Assembly (NCBI GenBank): GCA_043811795.1
Contig: JBDRMV010000096.1
Span: 1-27,256, forward strand
Length of the DNA: 27,256 nt
Reading direction: 5' to 3'
Source of the DNA: JBDRMV01 sp043811795
GTDB lineage: Bacteria > CG03
In this document: piece by piece, positions 1-7,631 of the stretch
Layout of the letters: the number at the start of each line of letters is the position of its first letter
Numbering within the stretch: position 1 is the stretch's first letter
Notes under the pieces: generated by a model
Told to the model about the DNA's origin: nothing
Database searches by the model: none
The model's input: the letters and a program-made list of their open reading frames with translations, nothing else
Made by a program: the position numbers and the translations under genes

Positions 1-207
1 TATTATTCTGAGTTTCCGCGCCTTCTCAAGATTTTCACGCTTTATTTTTGTCCCGCTTCTTAAAAGAACCGCCTCAATTCCGCCCGAAAGATAACCGGAT
101 AACTCTTCCGTGTCCAGTTTCCCTTTTATGATGACTTCAAATCTTTTGTCTTTCAGAAGCGGGGCCAACCCCTCTTTTGAAATGCTGTCGCAGACCAGAA
201 CCTTCAT
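1..207 (-). CDS. serA: D-3-phosphoglycerate dehydrogenase, N-terminal part (cut by window edge)
   Basis: Only the first 69 codons are in the window; the gene runs off the left edge in frame. The translation starts MKVLVCDSISKEGLAPLL and continues through a GGIEAVLLRSGTKI segment. This matches the N-terminal substrate-binding part of D-3-phosphoglycerate dehydrogenase and related D-2-hydroxyacid dehydrogenases, where VLV.D.IS..G...L and the (V/L)RS.TK motif are conserved. The family oxidises 3-phosphoglycerate with NAD+ as the first step of serine synthesis in the cytoplasm. The ATG at 205-207 fits the family start, although no clear ribosome binding site precedes it. It lies 37 bases downstream of the helix-hairpin-helix gene on the same strand, so the two may share a transcript. 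The NAD-binding and regulatory domains lie outside the window, so another 2-hydroxyacid dehydrogenase is possible. Confidence 0.8.
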   Translation of the reverse strand, partial: MKVLVCDSISKEGLAPLLKDKRFEVIIKGKLDTEELSGYLSGGIEAVLLRSGTKIKRENLEKARKLRII

Positions 208-244
208 AAATATGCGGTCATTTAACTTAGTTTTTCAGAAGGGC

Positions 245-994
245 TCAATAATCCATTCCCTGCTCACCATCTTCTTCTTCTTTTCCCGGTGCTTCTTCTT
301 TTTCTTTTACTTCTTCTTTTGCTTTTTTCTTTTTGCCGCCGGAACAAACGAGACGGCCGCTTTCAATCAACGGTTCCATCGGTTTCCGCCACGCTCCTTT
401 CGAGGTTGCAAAGTCGTAACTTGTCCTGCCGCTTTTCGTTTCGTGGGTAATGTCTTTCAAACCCTCCACCGATGAATACGGCCTGTTGTCAATTATTCTG
501 GTCGCCTTGGCTTTGGATATTCCGGGGAGTGCTTTCAGTTCGTCAAGCGATGCGGAATTTATGTCAACCGGGTTTGGATACAAATGCGCATACAGCGCAT
601 TCTGGTCAACAACGTCCGTGCCGCCTTCAAGGGTAAAAATGTCCGCCTCTACCAGAAGACGCATTGCTTTATTCCAGTTGCCCGATTTCGTCGCAAAATC
701 ATAACTTGTCCTGCCGCTTTTCGTTTCGTGGTTAATCTGCTTCAGGTCATCTATTGATTTATAGTCGCCGTTTGCTTCGCGATAATCCACAATTCTTTCC
801 GCTTTTGATTTTGAAATGCCCGGAATCTTCTTAAGTTCGTAAGCAATCGCCGTATTAAGATTGATTTTTACAAACTGCCCGCTTTTAACCTCTTTTTTCG
901 CCTCTTTTTTTACTTCTTTCTTCGCTGCCGCAACCGGCGCAGCAAAATAAGTGCCCAGCACCGCACACAAACCCAACAAAGCAAACTTTCTCAT
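245..994 (-). CDS. Exported helix-hairpin-helix protein with duplicated ComEA-like domain
   Basis: A 249-residue protein beginning with a signal peptide (residues 1-23, MRKFALLGLCAVLG then APVAAA), then a Lys/Glu-rich linker and two helix-hairpin-helix units at about residues 42-85 and 141-180. Both carry the ComEA signature: a (V/I)(N/D)IN.A...EL..(I/L)PGIS..KA.RI(V/I)D pattern. Each unit is followed by the same 14 residues, HETKSGRTSYDFAT (89-102 and 184-197), and a W.K.M..L(V/I)E segment. The C-terminus is a highly charged Lys/Glu tail. ComEA-type HhH domains bind DNA without sequence preference and serve in DNA uptake; whether this protein does so is inference, as the duplicated form with the repeated motif is not one I recognise. 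The start is supported by GGAGG six bases upstream and by the consensus promoter at 1056-1085. Confidence 0.8.
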   Translation of the reverse strand: MRKFALLGLCAVLGTYFAAPVAAAKKEVKKEAKKEVKSGQFVKINLNTAIAYELKKIPGISKSKAERIVDYREANGDYKSIDDLKQINHETKSGRTSYDFATKSGNWNKAMRLLVEADIFTLEGGTDVVDQNALYAHLYPNPVDINSASLDELKALPGISKAKATRIIDNRPYSSVEGLKDITHETKSGRTSYDFATSKGAWRKPMEPLIESGRLVCSGGKKKKAKEEVKEKEEAPGKEEEDGEQGMDY

Positions 995-1055
995 TTTTTA
1001 CCTCCCCGCCTTAAATTTCCCTTCAAAAAAACACCTGCTTTTTTCTGCCGGTTTC

Positions 1056-1085
1056 ATTATACCACAATAACCTTCATCCTGTCAA
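1056..1085 (-). promoter_or_regulatory. Sigma70-type promoter of the helix-hairpin-helix gene
   Basis: On the minus strand TTGACA (1080-1085) and TATAAT (1056-1061) are separated by 18 bases. Both hexamers match consensus exactly. The predicted transcript would start near 1049, giving a leader of about 55 bases before the ATG at 994. Confidence 0.75.
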
Positions 1086-1141
1086 AACCGGAGGAGGAGG
1101 AGATTTGCCGGCGGATTGTGCCGCTCTCTCCTCATTCTATT

Positions 1142-1231
1142 CGGAGAGGGGGAGATTCGAACTCCCGCGGGCCCTTACGGACCCCTACAGGTTTAGCAAA
1201 CCCGCCCCTTCAGCCGCTTGGGTACCTCTCC
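1142..1231 (-). tRNA. tRNA-Ser (anticodon GCU)
   Basis: A 90-base cloverleaf on the minus strand. The acceptor stem is GGAGAGG/CCTCTCC with discriminator G, as expected for serine. The anticodon stem CGGGT/ACCTG encloses the loop TTGCTAA, giving anticodon GCU, which reads AGC/AGU. A long variable arm lies between the anticodon and T arms, typical of class II tRNAs, and the T loop is GTTCGAATC. No CCA is encoded. It lies between divergent genes: the helix-hairpin-helix promoter on one side and the acyl-CoA synthetase promoter on the other. Confidence 0.93.
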
Positions 1232-1319
1232 ACAAGTTTGTATTACCATCCAAGAATAACAAATATCCGGATTTATTTCCAGCGCCTGTGCCGGTTTTCG
1301 GGTATAGTACCCGGTGAAC

Positions 1320-1348
1320 TTTACAGCGCACTTTTAATGAGGTATAAT
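1320..1348 (+). promoter_or_regulatory. Sigma70-type promoter of the acyl-CoA synthetase gene
   Basis: TTTACA (1320-1325) and TATAAT (1343-1348) are spaced 17 bases apart. The expected start is near 1355, about 29 bases before the ATG at 1384. The nearest Shine-Dalgarno-like sequence to that ATG is weak. Confidence 0.7.
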
Positions 1349-1383
1349 TCTTCGGAAACCTTAAGCCGTTTCTGGGTAAACCA

Positions 1384-2874
1384 ATGGGAAATAATCTTTA
1401 TCTGTCGCTCCTGAAAGCCGCGAGGCCGCGGTTAAAGAAAGTCGCCGTTATATACGGAAAAGAGAAAATCAGATTCGGGGAGTTGCTCGAAAAAATAGAC
1501 GCATTCGCCGCGTTTCTGTCCAGACAGGGGATAAAGAAAGGAGAAAAGGCGGCGATACTTTTAAAAAACACCCCCGAATTTATAATATCGGCGTTCGCGT
1601 GTTTTAAGACGGGCATTGTCATAGTGCCTCTTAATTTTTTTCTGACAACCGATGAGTTGATTTATATTCTCAATGATTCGCGCACCGTCACCCTCATAAG
1701 CAATGACGGTTTTTCCGGACACTTCAGCCGTATAAAAGAGGAAGTCAACAATCTGAAAAAAATAATCTCATGGGATGACATTACTCCCGCAGAACAGGGT
1801 AATGGCGAATCATACACCGGCGAAGAAGACATTGCGGCAATCCTCTATACCTCCGGCACCACGGGACATCCCAAGGGCGCTCTTCTGACCCATAAGAACT
1901 TCATCAGCGACGTAAACAGCTGCCTGCGGGTGGTGGCGGTAAAAGAAAAAGACCGCTCTCTGTGTTTCCTGCCCCTGTTTCACTCTTTCGCTTTCACCGT
2001 ATGCCTTCTGCTTCCCATATTTCAGGGGGGGAGCGTTGTGCTGCTGCCGAAAATACTCAAGGGCTCGAAGTTTCTGAAATTAATCTTCTCCAAAAAAATC
2101 ACTCTTTTTGTGAGCATTCCGCAGGTTTACAAACTTTTCCTGAAGGTTCCCACGCTGCTCGGCAGAATCGCGCTGTGGCGCGTGCGGTATTTCGTAAGCG
2201 GGGCGGATGCCCTGCCGGAAAAAGTCCTGCAACTTTTTGAGAATAAATTCAAAAAATTCGTTCTTGAGGGATACGGCCTCACCGAGGCGGCGCCGGTGGT
2301 TACCTTCAACCCGCCGGAGAAAAGGAAACCCGGCTCTATCGGCAAAGCGCTTCCGGGGATAGAGGTAAAAATACTTGATAAGGACGATAACGAACTTCCG
2401 CCGAATACAATAGGAGAACTTGTTATAAAAGGAGACAATGTCATGAAGGGTTATTTTGAATATCCCGAAGCCACAAAAGACACGCTTAAAAACGGGTGGC
2501 TTTACACCGGCGATCTGGGCTCCAGGGACGAAGAGGGATACATACGCATAGTGGACAGGAAAAAGGATATGTTTGTCTGCCGGGGCCTGAATGTCTATCC
2601 CCGCGAGATAGAAAACATCCTGCGGGACATTCCCCAAATAGAGGAAGTCGCCGTGATAGGAGAGAAACTCAAAGAGGATACCGAGGTGCCGGTGGCTTTC
2701 ATAAAAAAGAACGGCGAAATATCCCGCGAGGAGATAATTGCTTACTGCAGGAAGCGCCTCGCAAATTACAAGATACCCCGCAACATATTCTTCGTCGAGG
2801 ATTTTCCGAGAACAGCCACCGGTAAAATATCAAAAAAAGACATCCGGAAGCAATCTCACACGGACCGCGGTTGA
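1384..2874 (+). CDS. AMP-dependent long-chain acyl-CoA synthetase
   Basis: A 496-residue adenylate-forming enzyme of the ANL superfamily. These enzymes activate a carboxylic acid with ATP to an acyl-adenylate and transfer it to coenzyme A. The large N-terminal domain holds the phosphate-binding loop TSGTTGHPKG (residues 156-165) and GYGLTEAAP (296-304). YTGDLG (374-379) and the hinge DRKKDM (391-396) follow, and the C-terminal domain ends with PRTATGKISK, which contains the catalytic lysine. All core motifs are present and the length is normal for FadD-like ligases. The substrate is inferred to be a medium- or long-chain fatty acid; aryl or other acids cannot be excluded. The gene is monocistronic by position: it has its own promoter and is followed by a strong hairpin and the mraZ promoter. 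No other fatty-acid gene lies nearby. Confidence 0.88.
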   Translation: MGNNLYLSLLKAARPRLKKVAVIYGKEKIRFGELLEKIDAFAAFLSRQGIKKGEKAAILLKNTPEFIISAFACFKTGIVIVPLNFFLTTDELIYILNDSRTVTLISNDGFSGHFSRIKEEVNNLKKIISWDDITPAEQGNGESYTGEEDIAAILYTSGTTGHPKGALLTHKNFISDVNSCLRVVAVKEKDRSLCFLPLFHSFAFTVCLLLPIFQGGSVVLLPKILKGSKFLKLIFSKKITLFVSIPQVYKLFLKVPTLLGRIALWRVRYFVSGADALPEKVLQLFENKFKKFVLEGYGLTEAAPVVTFNPPEKRKPGSIGKALPGIEVKILDKDDNELPPNTIGELVIKGDNVMKGYFEYPEATKDTLKNGWLYTGDLGSRDEEGYIRIVDRKKDMFVCRGLNVYPREIENILRDIPQIEEVAVIGEKLKEDTEVPVAFIKKNGEISREEIIAYCRKRLANYKIPRNIFFVEDFPRTATGKISKKDIRKQSHTDRG

Positions 2875-2904
2875 TGCGCGCAAAAACAAAATAACAAAAT
2901 TGCG

Positions 2905-2945
2905 ATGGAAGGGGACAGGTCTTGAAAAGCCCTGTCCCCTTCCAT
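2905..2945. repeat. Near-perfect hairpin, possible REP/MITE-like palindrome
   Basis: Two perfectly complementary 15-base arms (2905-2919 and 2931-2945, core GGGGACAGG/CCTGTCCCC) flank an 11-base loop that itself contains CTT..AAG. No T-run follows on the plus strand, so a classical intrinsic terminator is not obvious, though the hairpin could still end transcripts from the acyl-CoA synthetase gene. It stands directly before the mraZ -35 box. The sequence looks like a dispersed palindromic repeat unit, but there is only one copy in this window. Confidence 0.7.
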
Positions 2946-2947
2946 AC

Positions 2948-2976
2948 TTGACATCATTCACCATTTAATCTACGAT
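2948..2976 (+). promoter_or_regulatory. Promoter of the mraZ-ftsW operon
   Basis: TTGACA (2948-2953), a 17-base spacer and TACGAT (2971-2976). The -35 is perfect and the -10 matches four of six positions. Transcription would begin near 2983, only about 18 bases before the mraZ ATG. No other convincing promoter is seen up to 11198, so this one probably drives the whole cell-wall operon. Confidence 0.65.
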
Positions 2977-2983
2977 TTAGTGG

Positions 2984-2998
2984 TGGGATAAAGTGGGA
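2984..2998 (+). promoter_or_regulatory. Putative MraZ operator (two TGGGA repeats)
   Basis: TGGGA occurs at 2984-2988 and 2994-2998, exactly one helical turn (10 bases) apart. MraZ proteins are known to bind TGGG(A) repeats with this period upstream of their own operon. Here the repeats sit over the predicted transcription start and end two bases before the mraZ start codon. Binding should therefore block initiation; that consequence is inference. Only two repeats are seen where three are common. Confidence 0.65.
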
Positions 2999-3000
2999 TA

Positions 3001-3429
3001 ATGCTTTTTACTGCTAAAAATATTTGCAAACTCGACTCCAAAGGGAGGTTCTCCGTTCCGGGGGCATTCCTTGCGGGGAGCAGAAAATTTTACTTCACTA
3101 CAGGGCTGGACGGCTGTCTTTTTTTATATCCCGAAAAAAACTGGGAAAAAATCTATGGAAAAATATCCCTGCTGAATTATTCCAAAAGCAGCAACAGGAA
3201 ATTCCTGAGAATTTTTTTCGCCCGGGCGGCGATGGTGTCCGCCGACAGCCATAACCGGATTCTGATACCGCTTCATCTGAAAAAAGAGGCAGGTATAAAG
3301 CGGGAAATATTTCTGATAAAAATCGGCGGCTGGTTCGAAATCTGGGCACCCCTGAAGTTCCGGAAATATGAAAAAATTAATCAGAAAACATACGCCGCGA
3401 TGGCAGAAAAACTGGATATCGAAATATGA
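3001..3429 (+). CDS. mraZ: MraZ, transcriptional regulator of the division and cell-wall operon
   Basis: A 142-residue protein with the two AbrB-like half-domains of MraZ. The first contains LDSKGRFSVP (residues 12-21) and GLDGCLFLYP; the second contains RKFLRIFFARAA, then DSHNRILIP and the closing KIGGWFEIW segment. MraZ forms a ring of DNA-binding subunits and represses its own operon through TGGGA repeats, two of which lie immediately upstream. It is the first gene of the mra cluster, as is usual. No clear Shine-Dalgarno sequence precedes the ATG: the short leader is occupied by the TGGGA repeats. A gap of 76 bases separates it from rsmH. Confidence 0.93.
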   Translation: MLFTAKNICKLDSKGRFSVPGAFLAGSRKFYFTTGLDGCLFLYPEKNWEKIYGKISLLNYSKSSNRKFLRIFFARAAMVSADSHNRILIPLHLKKEAGIKREIFLIKIGGWFEIWAPLKFRKYEKINQKTYAAMAEKLDIEI

Positions 3430-3505
3430 ATTCCGCTTATACCCTGATATGGGAAATGACAAACAGAAAAAACGCAGCCCGCAGGCCGGGAGGAACTGAA
3501 AAGAG

Positions 3506-4375
3506 ATGAAAGAAGGCGCTATTTTAAAGAATGAAGTCCTGCTGTTTCTTAATGTGAAACCCGGCGGCTTTTACATTGACGGCACAGCCGGATGCGGTTA
3601 TTTGAGTTCTGCCGTACTGGAGAAACTGGGAGCAGACGGACGGCTTCTTATGATCGACATTGACGGCAAGGTAACGGATGCTCTCATAAAGCAACCGCCC
3701 TTTACGGACGGCAGGGTTATTGTTGAAAACGATTCTTACTGCAACATTCCGTCGGTCCTGAAAAAAAACGGTTTGCGGCAGAGCGACGGAATTTTTTTTG
3801 ACTTCGGAGTCGGGACGCCCCAGCTGAATGCGCCGCGCGGATTCAGTTTCCTCAAAAATTCATTCCTCGATATGCGTTACTCCGAAAAAACAAAATTGCG
3901 GGCATGGGACGTTATAAACACTTTTTCCGAAAAACAGATCGCGGATATTCTCTTCAAATTCGGGGGCGAGTTCGACTCCCGGAAAATTGCGCGGAGAATC
4001 ATCCGCCAACGGACAGAAAAACCGATAAACACCTCGGGCGAACTCGCCGAGACCGTGATGAAAGCAAAAAGACGGGGGAAAACGCATCCTGCGACAAAGA
4101 CATTCCAGGCGATACGTATTTACATAAACGGCGAACTTGAAAACATATCCGCAATTTTCGGGTTTCTTCCGGAAATCCTGAAGCAGGGGGGCAGGGCGGT
4201 TTTCCTTTCGTATCACAGTTTGGAAGACAGAATTGTCAAAAACGCTTTTAAAACCCTGGAAAAAGAAAAGAAGATAGAAATTCTCACAAAAAAACCGCTC
4301 ACTCCTGACAGAGAACAGAGAAAAAATCAGCCGAGGAGCAGGAGCGCAAAACTGCGGGCTTTTGTTCTCTTATGA
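3506..4375 (+). CDS. rsmH: 16S rRNA m4C1402 N4-methyltransferase RsmH
   Basis: A 289-residue SAM-dependent methyltransferase that modifies C1402 of 16S rRNA at the decoding centre. Family landmarks are FDFGVGTPQLNAPRGFSF, LDMRYS, the HPATKTFQAIRIYINGELE block and the C-terminal SYHSLEDRIVK. It is slightly shorter than the usual 300-315 residues. The first SAM motif is unusual: DGTAGCGYLSS (25-35) replaces the common D.T.G.GGHS. The start is supported by GGAGG about 14 bases upstream, a rather long spacing, and by the family-like NEVLLFLNVKPGG that follows. The stop overlaps the next ATG as ATGA (4372-4375), so it is translationally coupled to the FtsL-like gene. Its place between mraZ and ftsL is the canonical order. 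Confidence 0.93.
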   Translation: MKEGAILKNEVLLFLNVKPGGFYIDGTAGCGYLSSAVLEKLGADGRLLMIDIDGKVTDALIKQPPFTDGRVIVENDSYCNIPSVLKKNGLRQSDGIFFDFGVGTPQLNAPRGFSFLKNSFLDMRYSEKTKLRAWDVINTFSEKQIADILFKFGGEFDSRKIARRIIRQRTEKPINTSGELAETVMKAKRRGKTHPATKTFQAIRIYINGELENISAIFGFLPEILKQGGRAVFLSYHSLEDRIVKNAFKTLEKEKKIEILTKKPLTPDREQRKNQPRSRSAKLRAFVLL

Positions 4376-4668
4376 AAAAAAAGGTAAAAATACTGAAAGC
4401 AGCCATAATATACGGGGGGATTACTCTCTGCCTGGTCGGCACAATCGTAATAGAAAGCGTCGAAACCGTAAAAACGGGTTATCAAATTACCGAGCTGAAC
4501 AAAAAATGGGCCGAAGAAAATTCCAGATACATAGAACTCGCGCTAAAATACAACAATCTTGCGGGAATCGAGACAATGGAGCAGTTTGTCCTACGGAATT
4601 TTTCGCTGAAGTACCCCGACCCGGACGAACTGATTTTTGTAAAAACCGGAAACAATGCCGAGAAATAA
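4372..4668 (+). CDS. ftsL: FtsL-like septal membrane protein
   Basis: A 98-residue protein with a short basic cytoplasmic N-terminus, one membrane segment (about residues 11-26) and an extracytoplasmic helical region (about 30-70) predicted to form a coiled coil. That is the plan of FtsL, which bridges the divisome with FtsB/FtsQ and activates FtsW-FtsI. FtsL sequences are poorly conserved, so the call rests on size, topology and position between rsmH and ftsI, where ftsL normally lies. Its start overlaps the rsmH stop by four bases, and its end overlaps ftsI by 14 bases, so all three genes are probably co-translated. Confidence 0.72.
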   Translation: MKKKVKILKAAIIYGGITLCLVGTIVIESVETVKTGYQITELNKKWAEENSRYIELALKYNNLAGIETMEQFVLRNFSLKYPDPDELIFVKTGNNAEK

Positions 4669-6157
4669 TAAAAGATTTAATTTTACCGCCACGATTTTTA
4701 TAATCCTTTTTGTCACTCTCGCCGCGAGAATTTTCTACCTGCAGGTATTCAAAAAATCCGAAATTCTGGCGACGGTAAAAATGTTTAACCACATAAAAAA
4801 GGTCAGGGGAAATATCTGCACATCGGACGGGAAAGTAATTGCATCTTCCCTGAGAAACCCCAAACCGCCGCACAAGCAAAGAAGAATTTATTTCAACAGG
4901 GAGATTTTCAATCACTTGTGCGGTTTCGTAAACCACGAAAATGAAGGCGCTGCAGGTTGTGAATATTACTACAACAAATATCTTGAAGGCGGCAAGCCCC
5001 AAATCATTGAAGTTGACGCAACCGGAAAACTGCTTTTGAGTAATGACCCGGCTGTCCTTTACGCGAAAGGGAATGACGTATATCTGACAATAAACTCAAA
5101 AATTCAGGAATTCCTGTATAACGAAATCAAAAGAACGCTCAAAAACTTCCGGGCGGAGAATGGATACGGCCTTGTGATAAAACCAAAAACGGGCGAAATT
5201 CTTGCGAGCGTGTTTGTAAGAAACGACCCCGGGAATTTACTTTTCAAAAATCCTCTGATATCCAGTCCTTTCGAACCGGGTTCCACTTTCAAAATCGTTA
5301 CCGTTTCCGCCGCCCTGGAAGAAAAACTGGTTAAAACGGCCGACAAATTTTTCTGCGAAAACGGTTCGTTTGAATTTTCCGGCATAACAATACGCGACCA
5401 CGAACCCTACGGGTGGCTGGCGGTCGACGAAATCATACAGTACTCTTCAAACATCGGCGTAAGCAAACTGGCAAGATTGCTTGGTAAGAAAAAACTTTAT
5501 TACTACGCAAGGTCTTTCGGTTTCGGAAACTACACCGGAATAAATCTCCCGGGCGAAACGAAGGGAACTCTTAAAAGAATCGACTCGTGGAGCGACACGT
5601 CGCTTCAATGTATGTCCTTCGGACAGGAGGTTTCCGCAACGCCTCTCCAGATTGCGCAGGCGTTCTGCGTAATAGCCAACAACGGAATTCTGATGGGGCC
5701 GAAAATATTAAGCCGGATTGCCGACCCCCGCGGAAAAGTCATTCTCCGCCCAGAAACTACAACAATAAGACGGGTCATTTCGGAAGAAACAGCCGAAAAA
5801 GTAAAAGAAATGCTTTTTAATGTGATTGAGTCGGGAACGGGTTTTCCGGCGAAAATCCCCGGATGGGCAATTTGCGGGAAAACCGGGACCGGCCAAAAAT
5901 ACGACAACACGCTCAGAAAGTACTCCGAGGAAAATTTCTTCGCATCTCTCGGCGGATTCCTTCCGAAAGATAATCCCGAATTTGTAATATTTATCGGGTT
6001 TGACAACCCTAAAAAAAACCATTACGGCGGCACGGTGTGCGGGGACGCCTTCAGAAACATCGCAAAAAAACTCATTGACCGGTACGGCATTCCGCCCGAA
6101 GCGGAAGGCGAAGAAACCGTAAATAGAAGAATCGGAGGACGGAAAAATGAATCTTGA
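4655..6157 (+). CDS. ftsI: Septal peptidoglycan transpeptidase FtsI (PBP3-type)
   Basis: A 500-residue class B penicillin-binding protein that cross-links peptidoglycan at the septum together with FtsW. It has an N-terminal membrane anchor (about residues 10-29), the RG.I..SDG dimerisation-domain motif (51-59), and a transpeptidase domain with all three active-site motifs. These are STFK (catalytic Ser210, Lys213), SSN (264-266) and KTGT (409-412). No PASTA domain follows. The protein is shorter than typical FtsI proteins (about 570-600) because the pedestal region between residues 60 and 120 is reduced. The gene overlaps ftsL upstream and murE downstream (11 bases). PBP2/SpoVD-like naming is possible; context in the mra cluster favours FtsI. 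Confidence 0.9.
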   Translation: MPRNNKRFNFTATIFIILFVTLAARIFYLQVFKKSEILATVKMFNHIKKVRGNICTSDGKVIASSLRNPKPPHKQRRIYFNREIFNHLCGFVNHENEGAAGCEYYYNKYLEGGKPQIIEVDATGKLLLSNDPAVLYAKGNDVYLTINSKIQEFLYNEIKRTLKNFRAENGYGLVIKPKTGEILASVFVRNDPGNLLFKNPLISSPFEPGSTFKIVTVSAALEEKLVKTADKFFCENGSFEFSGITIRDHEPYGWLAVDEIIQYSSNIGVSKLARLLGKKKLYYYARSFGFGNYTGINLPGETKGTLKRIDSWSDTSLQCMSFGQEVSATPLQIAQAFCVIANNGILMGPKILSRIADPRGKVILRPETTTIRRVISEETAEKVKEMLFNVIESGTGFPAKIPGWAICGKTGTGQKYDNTLRKYSEENFFASLGGFLPKDNPEFVIFIGFDNPKKNHYGGTVCGDAFRNIAKKLIDRYGIPPEAEGEETVNRRIGGRKNES

Positions 6158-7622
6158 AGAACTTTTGAAAAAATCCTCCATAGACGCGGTTACCCTCCCA
6201 CCGGAGAATCCTCAGATTACCGGCGTTTCTTATAATTCAAAAAAAATAAAGAAATCCGCCCTTTTCTTCGCCGTTAAAGGGGCCAACTTCAACGGTGAGG
6301 ATTTTGCGGGGGAAGCGATGAACAAAGGCGCGGCGGCGGCCGTCTGCGAAAGAACGCTGGACTGCCGTCTCCCGCAGGTCATCGTCAAAGATGTGAAAAC
6401 CGCAATGGCGCACATCTCAGAGGCGTTTTACGGTTTTCCGTCAAAAGTCATGGACGTAATCGGCATCACGGGAACGAACGGAAAAACCACAATAACCTAT
6501 TTTCTCGAAAAAATCTCGGAAGCGGCGGGAATTAAAAGCGCCGTTTTCGGGACGGTAAATTACCGGTGGGACGGTAAAACCATCAATCTGCCGAACACCA
6601 CGGCCGAATCGGCGGACCTCTCAAAATATCTGGCCGAAGCCCAAAAAAGCGGCGTGAAAAAAGTTTTTTTTGAGGCCTCGTCGCAAGGCCTCGACAGAAA
6701 ATGCTGCGAGGCGCTGACTTTCAGGGGCTGCGTATTTACAAACCTTACGCACGAGCATCTTGACTGGCACGGAACTTTTGAAAATTACGCAAAGGCAAAA
6801 AGCCGGCTTTTTGAAATCCTTTCAAAAAACTTCAAAGAGGAGCCCCTCGCCGTTATAAATGCCGACAGTGTTTGGAGTCCTAAAATAACAAGAGATATCC
6901 CTCTGAAAACCGTCACCTACGGACTGTCAAAAAAAGCCGATTACTCCGCGGTCATTCTCAGTTCGGACAGTGAAGAAACGGTCTTTCTCGTGAAACACGG
7001 GACGGAGCAGGAAAAAGTCCTGATCCGCCTGCCGGGGGTCTTTAACGTTTCAAATGCTCTGGCAAGTTTTGCGCTTGCAAGAGAAACGGGAATTGACGTC
7101 AAGGATATAAAAGCCGGCCTGGCAAATGTTACGGACGTTCCGGGTCGGCTTACGAAAATTACCTCACGGCGGGACTTTACCGTTTATGTCGATTACGCTC
7201 ACACGCCGGATGCCCTGAAAAACGTCTTGAAAACACTAAAGACGTTCTGCGGCGGGCGGCTGATCGTTGTCTTTGGCGCAGGCGGCAACCGCGACAGGGC
7301 TAAAAGGCCCGAAATGGGAGAGGCCGCTTCAAGAGGCGCCGATTTTGTGTGGCTTACATCCGACAATCCGCGCCATGAGAAACCCGAGGACATTATTCTT
7401 GACATAGAAGTCGGCTGCAGGAAAATCGCGCCGGAAAACTTCAAAGTCGAAATTGACAGGGCCGAGGCAATCCGAAACGCCTTAAAAATGGCGGAAAAAG
7501 GTGATATAATCCTGATTGCGGGCAAGGGGCATGAAAATTACCAGATTTTCGGAGACGAAAAAAAGCCGTACAGCGATATTGAAACCGTAAAAGAGATATT
7601 GGGCGAAATTGAAAAAACCTGA
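6147..7622 (+). CDS. murE: UDP-MurNAc-tripeptide ligase MurE, meso-DAP-type
   Basis: A 491-residue cytoplasmic Mur ligase that adds the third amino acid to UDP-MurNAc-L-Ala-D-Glu using ATP. The P-loop GITGTNGKTT spans 106-115. The lysine that becomes carbamylated is expected in YAKAKSRLF (about 218), and DYAHTPDALKN follows at 349-359. The residue-3 specificity loop reads DNPR (406-409), the form diagnostic for meso-diaminopimelate rather than lysine. This predicts A1-gamma-type peptidoglycan, as in Gram-negative bacteria. The gene starts inside the end of ftsI. The next gene is mraY; the murF gene that normally lies between them is absent. Confidence 0.95.
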   Translation: MNLEELLKKSSIDAVTLPPENPQITGVSYNSKKIKKSALFFAVKGANFNGEDFAGEAMNKGAAAAVCERTLDCRLPQVIVKDVKTAMAHISEAFYGFPSKVMDVIGITGTNGKTTITYFLEKISEAAGIKSAVFGTVNYRWDGKTINLPNTTAESADLSKYLAEAQKSGVKKVFFEASSQGLDRKCCEALTFRGCVFTNLTHEHLDWHGTFENYAKAKSRLFEILSKNFKEEPLAVINADSVWSPKITRDIPLKTVTYGLSKKADYSAVILSSDSEETVFLVKHGTEQEKVLIRLPGVFNVSNALASFALARETGIDVKDIKAGLANVTDVPGRLTKITSRRDFTVYVDYAHTPDALKNVLKTLKTFCGGRLIVVFGAGGNRDRAKRPEMGEAASRGADFVWLTSDNPRHEKPEDIILDIEVGCRKIAPENFKVEIDRAEAIRNALKMAEKGDIILIAGKGHENYQIFGDEKKPYSDIETVKEILGEIEKT

Positions 7623-7631
7623 GGAGGAAAC

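Noticed and set aside
2080..2637. 185-codon minus-strand frame
   Set aside because: Antisense to the acyl-CoA synthetase core; no family match.
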